Shown: one piece after another, positions 15,039-23,552 of the stretch | Position numbering within the stretch: position 1 is the first letter of the stretch | Layout of the letters: the number at the start of each line of letters is the position of its first letter | DNA from: Comamonas kerstersii | GTDB lineage: Bacteria > Pseudomonadota > Gammaproteobacteria > Burkholderiales > Burkholderiaceae_C | Assembly (NCBI RefSeq): GCF_008801935.1 | Contig: NZ_VZOT01000004.1 | Location: 62,001-126,000 of the forward strand | DNA: 64,000 nucleotides | Direction: 5' to 3' | Position numbers and translations under genes: made by a program | Notes under the pieces: generated by a model | The model's input: only the letters and a program-made list of their open reading frames with translations | Database searches by the model: none | What the model was told of the DNA's origin: nothing

Positions 15039-15386
15039 ATGAACTACCACCCCCTCACCCGTTCTCTGCGCGCAGCCCTGATGGACCGCAATGTCTGCCA
15101 GGTGCGTGCCTTGCTGGCCACCCATGGTCTGGTGGCGTTTTGCAACGCCCTGTCCGGCTGCTCTCCCCGTGTGATTGCCGATGTGCTGAGTCTGCTCAAT
15201 GACAGCAGCCGTGAGGCCGTACTGCGTCATCTGCACAGCGCACAGCGTGCAAGCCTGAAGCCGCTGGGCATTGCGCTGCAGGCAGAGCAGGCAGCAGTTG
15301 CTCCCCAGCCTGCTTCTACCGCCAGGCCTGCCGCGCGTCTGCCTCTGCCCTGGGGTGGCCGTCGCCTGTTTGGCATGGCTTTGTAA
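15039..15386 (+). CDS. Small MgtE_N-like protein upstream of mgtA
   Basis: 115 residues from an ATG preceded by GGAGG. The segment FCNALSGCSPRVIADVLSLLNDSSREAVLRHL splits into two helical repeats of the kind found in the MgtE N-terminal domain (R-x-IADVLS-x-L, R-x-x-VL-x-HL), which senses Mg2+ in MgtE channels. The C-terminal 40 residues are Ala/Pro-rich with a basic end. It precedes mgtA by about 150 bp on the same strand, so a role in magnesium homeostasis is plausible but inferred. Confidence 0.6.
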   Translation: MNYHPLTRSLRAALMDRNVCQVRALLATHGLVAFCNALSGCSPRVIADVLSLLNDSSREAVLRHLHSAQRASLKPLGIALQAEQAAVAPQPASTARPAARLPLPWGGRRLFGMAL

Positions 15387-15538
15387 GCCTTGGCTTCAGC
15401 CATTCGCTTGCACTTCATTTGGCGTTCCAGCCTGTACGGCTGAACGCCCCTCCTGATCTGTACACCACCATTGCCTGATGGAGCGCCTCCATCCGGGAAG
15501 AGGTGTCTGTGCACGCCTTCCTCCGAGGAGATTGCACC

Positions 15539-18277
15539 GTGAAATTCATGACCACATGGTTTGGTAATTTTCTGCGCCGCAGGCGCAGCAAAGGGCTGTT
15601 TTCGCGCAGCGCGCTGCCAAGCTTTACGCGCCGTGCGGATGGCAAGTCCGACATGGCTTCTGCGCAGGTGTCCGAGCATGTGAGCTGTGCACTGTGGCGT
15701 GCGGCCTGTGATGATGTGCCTGCTACTTTGGTTCGCCTGCGTTCATCCGAGTCAGGCTTGACGCAGCAGGAGGCCGAAGAGCGCCTGGAGCGTCATGGTC
15801 CGAATGAGGTGGACCATGAAAAGCCACTGGCTTGGTGGCAGCACCTGTGGCAGTGCTACAGCAACCCTTTCAACATTCTGCTGACCGTGCTGGCACTGGT
15901 CTCGGCTGCGGCCGATGACATGGAAGCCACCGTCGTGATCGGCTGCATGGTGCTGCTGTCTACGGTGATTCGCTTTGTGCAGGAAGGGCGCTCACACCGC
16001 AGCGCCGAGCGCCTGAAGGCCATGGTCAGCAGCACGGCCGCCGTGCTGCGCGTGGCGCAGGAGGGCACTGCCGCGCAGCAGATGGAAGTGCCCATGCGCG
16101 AACTGGTGCCGGGGGACCACATCGTGCTTTCCGCCGGTGACATGGTGCCTGCTGACTGTCGCGTGATCAGTGCCAAGGATTTGTTTGTGGCGCAGGCTGC
16201 CATGACCGGCGAATCGCTGCCCGTGGAAAAGTTTGCGGACCGCCAGCATTCGTCCGAAGGCATTCTGGAGCAGAGCAACCTGCTGTTCATGGGGACGAAC
16301 ATCGTCTCCGGCGTGGCAACGGCAGTGGTGATTTCCACCGGCAATGACACGTACTTTGGCACGCTGGCGCAGCGCACCATGGCAGCTGACCGGGTGCAGA
16401 CATCGTTCCAGCTGGGAGTGAATAGCGTCTCATGGCTGTTGATCCGCTTTGCGCTGGTCATGGTGCCCATCGTGCTGCTGCTCAATGGCTTTACCAAGGG
16501 TGACTGGCCAGAGGCTTTCCTGTTCGCGCTGTCGGTGGCTGTGGGGCTGACGCCCGAGATGCTGCCCATGATTGTGACGTCCACCCTGGCCAAGGGCGCG
16601 GTCGTGCTCTCGCGCCAGAAGGTCATCGTCAAGCGGCTCGATGCGATTCAGAACTTTGGTGCCATGGATGTGCTGTGCACCGACAAGACTGGCACCCTGA
16701 CGCAGGACAAGATTGTGCTGGAGCGCCATACCGATGTGCTGGGTGAAGCCTCACAGGACACCCTGCGCCTGGCCTGGCTCAACAGTTACTACCAGACGGG
16801 GTTGAAGAACCTGCTGGACCGTGCGGTGATTGAGCACATGGAGGCGACTCCTCAGGACAACTGGCAGGAGCAGTGGCAGAAGGTGGACGAGATTCCCTTT
16901 GACTTTGTGCGCCGCCGCATGTCCGTGATTGTGCGCCCCGTAGACAGCGACGAGCATGTACTGGTCTGCAAGGGGGCGGTGGAAGAAATTCTCTCTGCCT
17001 GCAGCCATGTCAGTCTGGGCATGGAAACGCTGCCGCTGGCCGAGGCACAACTGGCACGCGTGCGCAGCGTGACGCAGGAGCTGAACAACCAGGGCCTGCG
17101 TGTGGTGGCTGTTGCCAGCAAACGCATCCAGCGCCCGCAAGGTGCGCAGGCCTTCCCTTATGGCGTGACTGATGAGGCGGACCTGGTGCTGGTGGGCTAT
17201 ATCGCTTTTCTGGATCCACCCAAGGAGTCGACCGCTCCTGCCATTGAAGCGCTCAAGGCCCATGGCGTGGCCGTCAAAGTGCTCACAGGAGACAACGAAC
17301 TGGTGGCAGCGCGTGTGTGTGAGCAGGTGGGTATTGACCCTGGTACCCCGCTGACCGGTGCACAGATTGAACGCATGAGCGACAGCGCATTGGCTGAAGC
17401 TGCACAAAAGCACCGCCTGTTTGCAAGGCTGACGCCGCTGCACAAGGAACGCCTGGTGCATGCACTGCGCAGCAAAGGCCATGTGGTGGGCTTTATGGGC
17501 GACGGTATCAACGATGCGCCTGCGCTGCGTGCGGCCGATATCGGTATCAGCGTGGACAGTGCCGTGGATATCGCGAAGGAAGCGGCCGACATCATCCTGC
17601 TGGAAAAGAGCCTGCTGGTGCTGGAAGAGGGGGTGATGCAAGGGCGTCGCACCTTCAGCAATATGCTCAAGTACATCCGCATGACGGCCAGCTCCAACTT
17701 CGGCAATGTGTTTTCGGTGCTCGTGGCCTCGGCTTTCCTGCCCTTCCTGCCCATGCTGCCGCTGCAGCTCTTGGTGCAGAACCTGCTCTACGATATCTCG
17801 CAGATTGCCATTCCCTTTGACAAAGTGGATGACGAGCTGGTGCGCGAGCCACTGCGCTGGAACCCGCAGGATATTGGCCGCTTCATGCTGTTCTTTGGGC
17901 CGCTGAGTTCGATTTTCGACATTGCCACCTTTGCCATGATGTGGTTCATCTTCCAGGCGAATACCGATGCACAGGCACCGTTGTTCCAGTCCGGCTGGTT
18001 TGTGGTGGGGCTGCTGACCCAGACGCTGATCGTGCACATGATCCGCACGCCCAAGATTCCGTTCCTGGAAAGCCGCAGTTCCTGGGCGCTGATGGTAATG
18101 ACCATCATCATCATGGCCATCGGTGTATGGCTGCCCATGGGGCCGCTGGCTGGCTACTTTGGTCTGGTGCCACTGCCCGGCGCGTACTGGCCGCTGCTGG
18201 TCGCCATTCTGGTGGGATATGCCGCGCTGACGACCTTTGTGAAGCGCTATTACATCCGCCGATTTGGCTGGCAGTAA
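15539..18277 (+). CDS. mgtA: Magnesium-translocating P-type ATPase
   Basis: 912 residues from GTG 15539, chosen for the GAGGAG site before it; ATG 15548 is an alternative. P-type ATPase of the Mg2+ importer class IIIB: TGES at 223-226 (actuator), phosphorylated D382 in DKTGTLT, GDGINDAP around D655, PEMLPMIVTSTLAKGA and DxxLLYDISQIAIPFDK membrane motifs typical of MgtA/MgtB. It imports Mg2+ into the cytoplasm. A 7-bp hairpin GATGGAG-CGC-CTCCATC (15477-15493) lies before the start. mgtC follows a terminator. Confidence 0.93.
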   Translation: MKFMTTWFGNFLRRRRSKGLFSRSALPSFTRRADGKSDMASAQVSEHVSCALWRAACDDVPATLVRLRSSESGLTQQEAEERLERHGPNEVDHEKPLAWWQHLWQCYSNPFNILLTVLALVSAAADDMEATVVIGCMVLLSTVIRFVQEGRSHRSAERLKAMVSSTAAVLRVAQEGTAAQQMEVPMRELVPGDHIVLSAGDMVPADCRVISAKDLFVAQAAMTGESLPVEKFADRQHSSEGILEQSNLLFMGTNIVSGVATAVVISTGNDTYFGTLAQRTMAADRVQTSFQLGVNSVSWLLIRFALVMVPIVLLLNGFTKGDWPEAFLFALSVAVGLTPEMLPMIVTSTLAKGAVVLSRQKVIVKRLDAIQNFGAMDVLCTDKTGTLTQDKIVLERHTDVLGEASQDTLRLAWLNSYYQTGLKNLLDRAVIEHMEATPQDNWQEQWQKVDEIPFDFVRRRMSVIVRPVDSDEHVLVCKGAVEEILSACSHVSLGMETLPLAEAQLARVRSVTQELNNQGLRVVAVASKRIQRPQGAQAFPYGVTDEADLVLVGYIAFLDPPKESTAPAIEALKAHGVAVKVLTGDNELVAARVCEQVGIDPGTPLTGAQIERMSDSALAEAAQKHRLFARLTPLHKERLVHALRSKGHVVGFMGDGINDAPALRAADIGISVDSAVDIAKEAADIILLEKSLLVLEEGVMQGRRTFSNMLKYIRMTASSNFGNVFSVLVASAFLPFLPMLPLQLLVQNLLYDISQIAIPFDKVDDELVREPLRWNPQDIGRFMLFFGPLSSIFDIATFAMMWFIFQANTDAQAPLFQSGWFVVGLLTQTLIVHMIRTPKIPFLESRSSWALMVMTIIIMAIGVWLPMGPLAGYFGLVPLPGAYWPLLVAILVGYAALTTFVKRYYIRRFGWQ

Positions 18278-18290
18278 AAGCTGATGCAGC

Positions 18291-18322
18291 AAGCCCCCGG
18301 GCTCAACCCCCGGGGCTTTTTC
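18291..18322 (+). terminator. Rho-independent terminator of mgtA
   Basis: AAGCCCCCGGG - CTCAA - CCCCGGGGCTT followed by TTTT, 13 bp after the mgtA stop. Confidence 0.85.
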
Positions 18323-18370
18323 TGCTGTGGGCTTACGGCAGCTGTCATATGTTTGTGAAACACTCTCACC

Positions 18371-19111
18371 ATGTCATCACACATGCTGCAATGGACGACG
18401 TTTGATCTGGCTGCCTGGCTTAGCACCCTGGGCAGTCTCAGTCTTGCCTTTGTGCTTGGTGCACTGGTGGGGCTGGAGCGTCAGGTGCGTCAACGTACGG
18501 CGGGGCTACGCACCAACACACTGGTGGCCGTGGGCGCTGCGGTATTTGTAGATCTGGCCGTGCGCTTTTACAGCATGCATGGAGGCTCACCCAGTCCCAT
18601 GCAGGTGATTGCGTATGTGGTCTCAGGCATCGGCTTTCTGGGTGCAGGTGCCATCATGAAAGAGGGGGCCAATGTCTCGGGGCTGAACACGGCGGCCACA
18701 CTGTGGTGCTCTGCAGCCGTGGGCTGCTGCGCCGGAGCGAAGATGCTGCCGGAAGCTGTGCTGGCCACCTTGTTTGTACTGGCTGCCAACACTTTGCTGC
18801 GCCCCGTGGTCAACCGTATCAACCGCCAGCCCATGGGCGAGCTGTTTACGGAGGCCACCTATTCCGTGCATGTGGTCTGTCAGCGTGCTTTGCAGGCGGA
18901 CTTGCGGGAAAAAGCCGTGGAATGGCTGGATGCAGCGCATTACCCCGTGCGAGATATTGAGCAGCATGCAGCAGACCATGGCGAAGTAGAAATTGAGCTG
19001 ACGCTGTATGCCACTGCCGTGCACGTGGCTGAGCTGGAAGGCATTGTGCAGCGGCTGGAGCAGGAAGCAGGTGTCAGCCAGGCGTACTGGCAGGCGCGGG
19101 CACAGGAATAG
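18371..19111 (+). CDS. mgtC: MgtC/SapB family membrane protein
   Basis: 246 residues. Four to five N-terminal membrane helices with ALVGLERQ, RTNTLVAVGAA, GIGFLGAGAI and GLNTAATLWCSAAVG, the MgtC signatures. A soluble ACT-like C-terminal domain (VHVVCQ to the end) is present as in long MgtC forms. MgtC proteins support growth at low Mg2+ and modulate ATP synthase or phosphate uptake. It lies downstream of mgtA in a probable low-magnesium locus and 10 bp before a histidine kinase gene. Confidence 0.9.
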   Translation: MSSHMLQWTTFDLAAWLSTLGSLSLAFVLGALVGLERQVRQRTAGLRTNTLVAVGAAVFVDLAVRFYSMHGGSPSPMQVIAYVVSGIGFLGAGAIMKEGANVSGLNTAATLWCSAAVGCCAGAKMLPEAVLATLFVLAANTLLRPVVNRINRQPMGELFTEATYSVHVVCQRALQADLREKAVEWLDAAHYPVRDIEQHAADHGEVEIELTLYATAVHVAELEGIVQRLEQEAGVSQAYWQARAQE

Positions 19112-19121
19112 AGAGGGTGGA

Positions 19122-20246
19122 ATGAGGGCCGTATCCGTATCGCATATGCGCCAAGGTGCGTTGCTGGCTTGCATCGGGCTGGCCATGCTGCTGATTGCCT
19201 GGTGGGACACCTATATGGAACAGGCCGTGGCGGCCGCCGTGCTTTACATCATGGTGATCTTGGTGGCGCTGCGCTGGCTGCCTGCACGCAGCGTGGTGAC
19301 GGTGACGCTGGTTGCCGTGGTGCTGACGGTGCTCAGCTATGCGTGGAGTGCAGGTGTTGCCAGTGAGGCGGGCTGGCAGGTCACAGAGGCAGGATGGATC
19401 AATGCCTGCATCAGTGTGCTGGCAATTGTGATTACGGCCTATCTTGGGCTGCGCATGCAGCAGGCGCGGACGGCGGAGCATGCCGCCCGTGAGCGGCTCG
19501 GGCGGCTGACCCGCATGGGAAATCTGGGCGCTTTAGGTGCAGCGATTGCGCATGAGGTGAACCAGCCGCTGAGCGCGATTGTGACCAGCGGTAATGCCTG
19601 CCAGCGCTGGCTCAACCGGCAGCCCCCGCAGCTGGAGCGCGCACACCAGGCTTTGCAGCGCATGCTGGATCAGGCAGAGCGTGCCAGCAATGTGATCAAC
19701 CGGGTGCGTGGTATGGCGCGTGGTGAGGCACCGAATCTGGAGGCGGTAGATCTGGATGCAGTGGTTCCGAAAATGCTGCCATTGATTCAGGCGCGTCTGG
19801 CAGAGCGGCACCTGCAGGTGCGCTGGACGCCTCCCGTGGCACTGCCGCATGTGTGGGCTGACAGCCTGCAGCTGCAGCAGGTGCTGGGCAATCTGCTGCT
19901 CAACGCTGCCGATGCGGTGGAAGAAGCGGTACACCATTGGACTGTGCCCAGCGATCCCATTGCCGTGCAGGTGTCTGCGGCGGTGCTGCCTGCACAGCAG
20001 GTCCAGCTGACGGTGCAGGACTGTGGCATAGGATTGCCAGCAGCCATCGCCGAGCATGTGTTTGATGCTTTCTGGAGCACAAAGCCTCAGGGCATGGGGC
20101 TGGGCCTGAGTCTGTGCCGCAGCATGGTGGAATCCATGGGGGGGCGCATCTGGGCTGAGCCTCGCAACGATGGCACCACTGGCGCCATGTTTTTCATCAC
20201 TTTGCCCCTTGCAGATACAGAGCATGCCATTGCCCAATCTTTCTGA
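19122..20246 (+). CDS. Membrane sensor histidine kinase
   Basis: 374 residues. About four N-terminal hydrophobic segments (to residue 115) without a large periplasmic domain, then a dimerisation helix with GAAIAHEVNQPLSAIVTSG (phosphoacceptor H), and HATPase motifs QVLGNLLLNAADAV, DCGIGL and GMGLGLSLCRSMVE. The HEVNQPL form is typical of FixL/DctB-like kinases. It lies 10 bp after mgtC and is followed by a FixJ-type regulator, so it may sense magnesium-related or membrane stress; that is inference. Confidence 0.88.
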   Translation: MRAVSVSHMRQGALLACIGLAMLLIAWWDTYMEQAVAAAVLYIMVILVALRWLPARSVVTVTLVAVVLTVLSYAWSAGVASEAGWQVTEAGWINACISVLAIVITAYLGLRMQQARTAEHAARERLGRLTRMGNLGALGAAIAHEVNQPLSAIVTSGNACQRWLNRQPPQLERAHQALQRMLDQAERASNVINRVRGMARGEAPNLEAVDLDAVVPKMLPLIQARLAERHLQVRWTPPVALPHVWADSLQLQQVLGNLLLNAADAVEEAVHHWTVPSDPIAVQVSAAVLPAQQVQLTVQDCGIGLPAAIAEHVFDAFWSTKPQGMGLGLSLCRSMVESMGGRIWAEPRNDGTTGAMFFITLPLADTEHAIAQSF

Positions 20247-20247
20247 G

Positions 20248-20904
20248 ATGCCTGCCACAGCCACGGTGTTTGTGGTGGATGACGATGCGAGCGTACGCGC
20301 AGCGCTGGAGGACTTGCTGGAGTCCGTAGGTCTGCAGGTGTATGGTTTTGGCACGACGGCAGCGTTTGTACAGCACTGGCAGACACAGCCGCCGCAGGGG
20401 GCGGCCTGTCTGGTGCTGGATATCCGCATGCCGCAGCAAAGCGGGCTGGATTTTCAGCGCAGCATGCAGCTGCTGGGCATTGGCTTGCCCGTGATCTTTA
20501 TCACCGGCCATGGAGATGTACCCATGAGCGTGCAGGCCATGAAAAATGGTGCCATTGAGTTTCTGACCAAACCGTTTCGTGACCAGGATCTGCTGGATGC
20601 GATCCAGCAGGCTGTAGCCCTGGATGAGCAGCGCTGTGCACAGCAGCAGTCTGATCAGGCCTTGCTGGCGCAGTGGCAGACGCTCACGGCAGGAGAGCAG
20701 GCCGTGGTGCGTGGTGTGGTGGCCGGGCAGTTGAACAAGCAGATTGCCGCCGACCTGGGTGTGAGCGAGATCACGGTCAAGGTGCGGCGCGGCAATGCCA
20801 TGCGCAAGCTGCAGCTGCGTTCGGTGGCAGATGTGGTGCGCCTGTGGGACCGGTTGCAGGCACTGCAGACGGATGCCGGCAGCTCGGGGTCAACAATCAG
20901 TTAG
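20248..20904 (+). CDS. FixJ/NarL-type response regulator
   Basis: 218 residues from ATG 20248; ATG 20224 inside the kinase gene is an alternative. Receiver domain VFVVDDDASVRAAL, phosphoacceptor D in LVLDIRMP, VIFITGHGDVPMSV and FLTKPF; then a LuxR-type helix-turn-helix (GEQAVVRGVVAGQLNKQIAADLG, SEITVKVRRGNAMRKL). It forms the pair with the preceding kinase. It ends 8 bp inside the convergent YqaA gene. Confidence 0.88.
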   Translation: MPATATVFVVDDDASVRAALEDLLESVGLQVYGFGTTAAFVQHWQTQPPQGAACLVLDIRMPQQSGLDFQRSMQLLGIGLPVIFITGHGDVPMSVQAMKNGAIEFLTKPFRDQDLLDAIQQAVALDEQRCAQQQSDQALLAQWQTLTAGEQAVVRGVVAGQLNKQIAADLGVSEITVKVRRGNAMRKLQLRSVADVVRLWDRLQALQTDAGSSGSTIS

Positions 20905-21421
20905 GCAGGGCCCAGAGAATGGCCGTAGTCATCACCAGGTAGCGCAGAAATTTGCCTATGGCCATATAGAAGACACAGGGCCAGAAAGGCAGGCGCAGCC
21001 AGCCGGCCACGGCGCACAGGGGATCCCCCACAACAGGCAGCCAACTCAGCAGACAGGTCTTGGCACCCCAGCGGCGCAGCCAGATGCGTGCGCGGCGTTC
21101 GGTGCGGGTCAATTCACGGGGAGGTTTGTGGTTGGCAGGAACAGGGTGGCCTTGCCGGCGATGCTGACGTGCCGCTTTCCAGGCCTTGTGAGCGCCAAGC
21201 CCCATGAACCAGCTGATGGCGCCTCCAATGGTGTTGCCGGCCGTGGCTGTAAAAATGGCAGGCCAGAACAGTTCAGGGTTGAGGTGCAGCAGGCCAACGA
21301 CTGCAGGCTCCGAGCCCATGGGCAGCAAGGTGGCAGACACGAGTGCCACCAGAAACAGGGTACTCAGACCGTACTGAGGCAGGGCCAGTGCATTGAACAG
21401 CGCTTGAATCCAGACATCCAT
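20897..21421 (-). CDS. YqaA/DedA-type membrane protein
   Basis: 174 residues. Four to five membrane helices with LVALVSATLLPMGSEPAVVG, TAGNTIGGAISWFMG and LLSWLPVVGDPLCAVAGWLR, which match the YqaA branch of DedA/SNARE-associated proteins. These are thought to move or maintain lipids such as undecaprenyl phosphate across the inner membrane. Starting at ATG 21421 removes a non-conserved extension. It is convergent with the response regulator gene. Confidence 0.85.
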   Translation of the reverse strand: MDVWIQALFNALALPQYGLSTLFLVALVSATLLPMGSEPAVVGLLHLNPELFWPAIFTATAGNTIGGAISWFMGLGAHKAWKAARQHRRQGHPVPANHKPPRELTRTERRARIWLRRWGAKTCLLSWLPVVGDPLCAVAGWLRLPFWPCVFYMAIGKFLRYLVMTTAILWALPN

Positions 21422-21523
21422 GCACGCAAGTGTAGAGGTTGTTTCGCAGCACGCGCTGTACGCCGACAGCGCATGAAAGTTTCTGGTTACAGACGGGTGC
21501 AGGCCAGCCTCTACACTGGCAGC

Positions 21524-22030
21524 ATGATCATCAAGTCTTGGAAGCAGAGTGTCTGTATCGGTCTTGGCATGGCATGGGGACTGGCTGCTGCAGTGCATGC
21601 CGAAAGCAGCCCGTTGCCTGAAATGACAGAGGCTTCAGAGCGTGCTTTTGAATGTGAGTCTTTGCTGACGGTTTCGCATGCCCGAGGGAGCCTGCAGCTG
21701 CTCAAGGTCTGGCTGCATTCCCAGGGCATGCATCTGGTGTTGCAGGGCTGCCCTTTTGTGCGCGTGGCCGAGGCACAGATGGCGCAGGTGCTGGATATAC
21801 GTGTCGAAGTGCTGGACAGCGAGATTGCTGCCCGCTATGTACGCGGCCCTCTGGCAGACGGCGAGCCCGTGGACATGGGGGATGTGCATCTGGGAGAGCC
21901 AGAGCCTGAGGATGACATCTCACCGGATGTCGCTTTCAACCGCCAGTGGCTGGCAGCCGTCATGCAGCGTTACGGCTGGCGGGTGGTGCCGGGACAATGG
22001 TGGGCCTTTGTGCCTGCAGCGTCTCGCTAG
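21524..22030 (+). CDS. Exported protein resembling degenerate M15 peptidase
   Basis: 168 residues with a signal peptide (SVCIGLGMAWGLAAAVHA). The C-terminal part, ADGEPVDMGDVH, then FNRQWLAAVMQRYGWR and GQWWAFVP, parallels the DMG, NR-L-x-x-M-x-x-GF and EWWH elements of M15 D-Ala-D-Ala carboxypeptidases and dipeptidases. The zinc-ligand His of EWWH is replaced by Ala and an upstream HxxxxxxD motif is not seen, so it would be inactive. It may bind peptidoglycan or be a regulator. The family match is tentative. Confidence 0.5.
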   Translation: MIIKSWKQSVCIGLGMAWGLAAAVHAESSPLPEMTEASERAFECESLLTVSHARGSLQLLKVWLHSQGMHLVLQGCPFVRVAEAQMAQVLDIRVEVLDSEIAARYVRGPLADGEPVDMGDVHLGEPEPEDDISPDVAFNRQWLAAVMQRYGWRVVPGQWWAFVPAASR

Positions 22031-22167
22031 ATTGCATAGGCGATGCTGTTTACCTGATGCTTTGCTAGTGTCTTTGTAGCGTGGCAATGTGCTCAAAAAA
22101 TGGGCAGGTAGAATGCAGGCCCTTTCCTTCCTGACAGTTCCCTTTCTCCCCTTTGGGCTTGCCTTCC

Positions 22168-23220
22168 ATGTCTGCGCTACGCATCGGTCAGCACACGCTG
22201 ACTAACAACCTGTTTGTTGCTCCCATGGCGGGCGTAACGGACCGGCCATTTCGTCAGCTGTGCAAGGCCCTGGGGGCAGGCTATGCGGTCAGTGAGATGG
22301 TGACATCGCGCAAAGACCTGTGGAACAGCCTCAAGACCAGCCGCCGAGCCAACCACGCGGGTGAGCCTGGCCCGATTGCCGTGCAGATTGCAGGCACGGA
22401 TGCGCCCATGATGGCCGAAGCCGCTGTCTACAACATCGAGCGCGGGGCGCAGATCATCGACATCAACATGGGCTGCCCGGCCAAGAAGGTGTGCAACAAA
22501 TGGGCAGGTTCTGCCCTGATGCAAAACGAGCCCCTGGCCGTGGAAATTGCCCAGGCCGTGGTAGAGGCTGCACGCCCCTACAACGTGCCCGTGACCTTGA
22601 AGATGCGCACCGGCTGGTGCGATGCCGAGAAAAACGCCGTCAAGCTGGCGACCCAGTTTGAGGAGGTGGGCATCCAGATGCTGACGGTGCATGGACGCAC
22701 CCGTGAGCAGGGGTACAAAGGCTTTGCGGAATACGACACCATCGCCGCCGTCAAGCAGGCCGTGCAAGTGCCGGTAGTGGCCAATGGCGACATCACCAGC
22801 CCCGAAAAGGCGCGCGATGTGCTGGCCTACACCGGTGCGGATGCCGTGATGATTGGCCGTGCGGCGCAGGGCCGCCCATGGATTTTTCGCGAGATTGGTC
22901 ACTTTCTGGCAACGGGCGAGCACATGGCGCCACCGCTGGTGTCAGAACTCCGGCAGCTGCTGCTGGAGCATCTGCAGGATCACTACGGCCTGTACGGTGA
23001 ACTGACCGGGGTGCGCAGCGCGCGCAAGCATATTGCGTGGTATGTGCGTGCCTTGCCAGGAGGGGAAGCATTTCGCAAATACATCAACACCATCGAAGAC
23101 TGCCAAGCGCAGTGGCAGGCCGTGGCCGATTACCTGGACCAGTTAGGCCTGCAGATGGAACGTCTGCCATATGCAACGAATGGGGCAGACGAGCAAGCAA
23201 TTGAGGAATTGGCTGCATGA
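22168..23220 (+). CDS. dusB: tRNA-dihydrouridine synthase B
   Basis: 350 residues from ATG 22168. FMN-dependent enzyme reducing uridine to dihydrouridine in tRNA D loops. Seen: FVAPMAGVTDRPFR (flavin site), DINMGCPAKKVCNK with the catalytic Cys, VTLKMRTGW, LTVHGRTREQGYKG, VVANGDITSPE and MIGRAAQGRPWIFREI, the last typical of DusB. It overlaps fis by 4 bp, the usual dusB-fis operon. Confidence 0.95.
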   Translation: MSALRIGQHTLTNNLFVAPMAGVTDRPFRQLCKALGAGYAVSEMVTSRKDLWNSLKTSRRANHAGEPGPIAVQIAGTDAPMMAEAAVYNIERGAQIIDINMGCPAKKVCNKWAGSALMQNEPLAVEIAQAVVEAARPYNVPVTLKMRTGWCDAEKNAVKLATQFEEVGIQMLTVHGRTREQGYKGFAEYDTIAAVKQAVQVPVVANGDITSPEKARDVLAYTGADAVMIGRAAQGRPWIFREIGHFLATGEHMAPPLVSELRQLLLEHLQDHYGLYGELTGVRSARKHIAWYVRALPGGEAFRKYINTIEDCQAQWQAVADYLDQLGLQMERLPYATNGADEQAIEELAA

Positions 23221-23468
23221 GCACCCAAGTACAGAACGACAATCAGAATATTGAGGAATGCATTCGCGCAAGTCTGGAAAACTACTTCCGTGATCTGGGC
23301 GGTGAGACCCCCTGCAATATGTATGACATGTTGCTGCGGCTGGTGGAAAAGCCGCTGCTGGATGTGGTCATGCAACATGCAGCCAACAACCAGTCCAAGG
23401 CATCCCAGTGGCTGGGCTTGAACCGCAACACCTTGCGCAAGAAGCTGCTGGATCACGGCATGCTCTGA
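23217..23468 (+). CDS. fis: Fis family DNA-binding protein
   Basis: 83 residues. The C-terminal helix-turn-helix (ASQWLGLNRNTLRKKLLDHGM) is the canonical Fis DNA-binding motif and the central VEKPLLDVVMQHAANNQSK is the dimer helix. Its ATG overlaps the dusB stop (ATGA). Fis shapes chromosome topology and stimulates stable RNA promoters. Shorter than E. coli Fis (98), as in other betaproteobacteria. Confidence 0.92.
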   Translation: MSTQVQNDNQNIEECIRASLENYFRDLGGETPCNMYDMLLRLVEKPLLDVVMQHAANNQSKASQWLGLNRNTLRKKLLDHGML

Positions 23469-23488
23469 GCGCTGAGGTATTCCTCTTC

Positions 23489-23526
23489 TGATAGCTGTCA
23501 GCGCTTGCAGGGTAAGCGCTGAGTCA
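23489..23526. repeat. Short GCTAGCGCTT-type intergenic repeat
   Basis: CTGATAGCTGTCAGCGCTTG, a 5-base linker, then TAAGCGCTGAG. The CAGCGCTT/AAGCGCTG arms can pair. It is one of three short copies (others near 42709 and 61697) and is related to the longer family. It sits between fis and purH. Confidence 0.7.
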
Positions 23527-23552
23527 CGATTTCATCATTATTGAGTTGCACC

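Noticed and set aside
16751-18292. Long open frame antisense to mgtA
   Set aside because: Composition is that of a reverse shadow; mgtA motifs are complete on the other strand.
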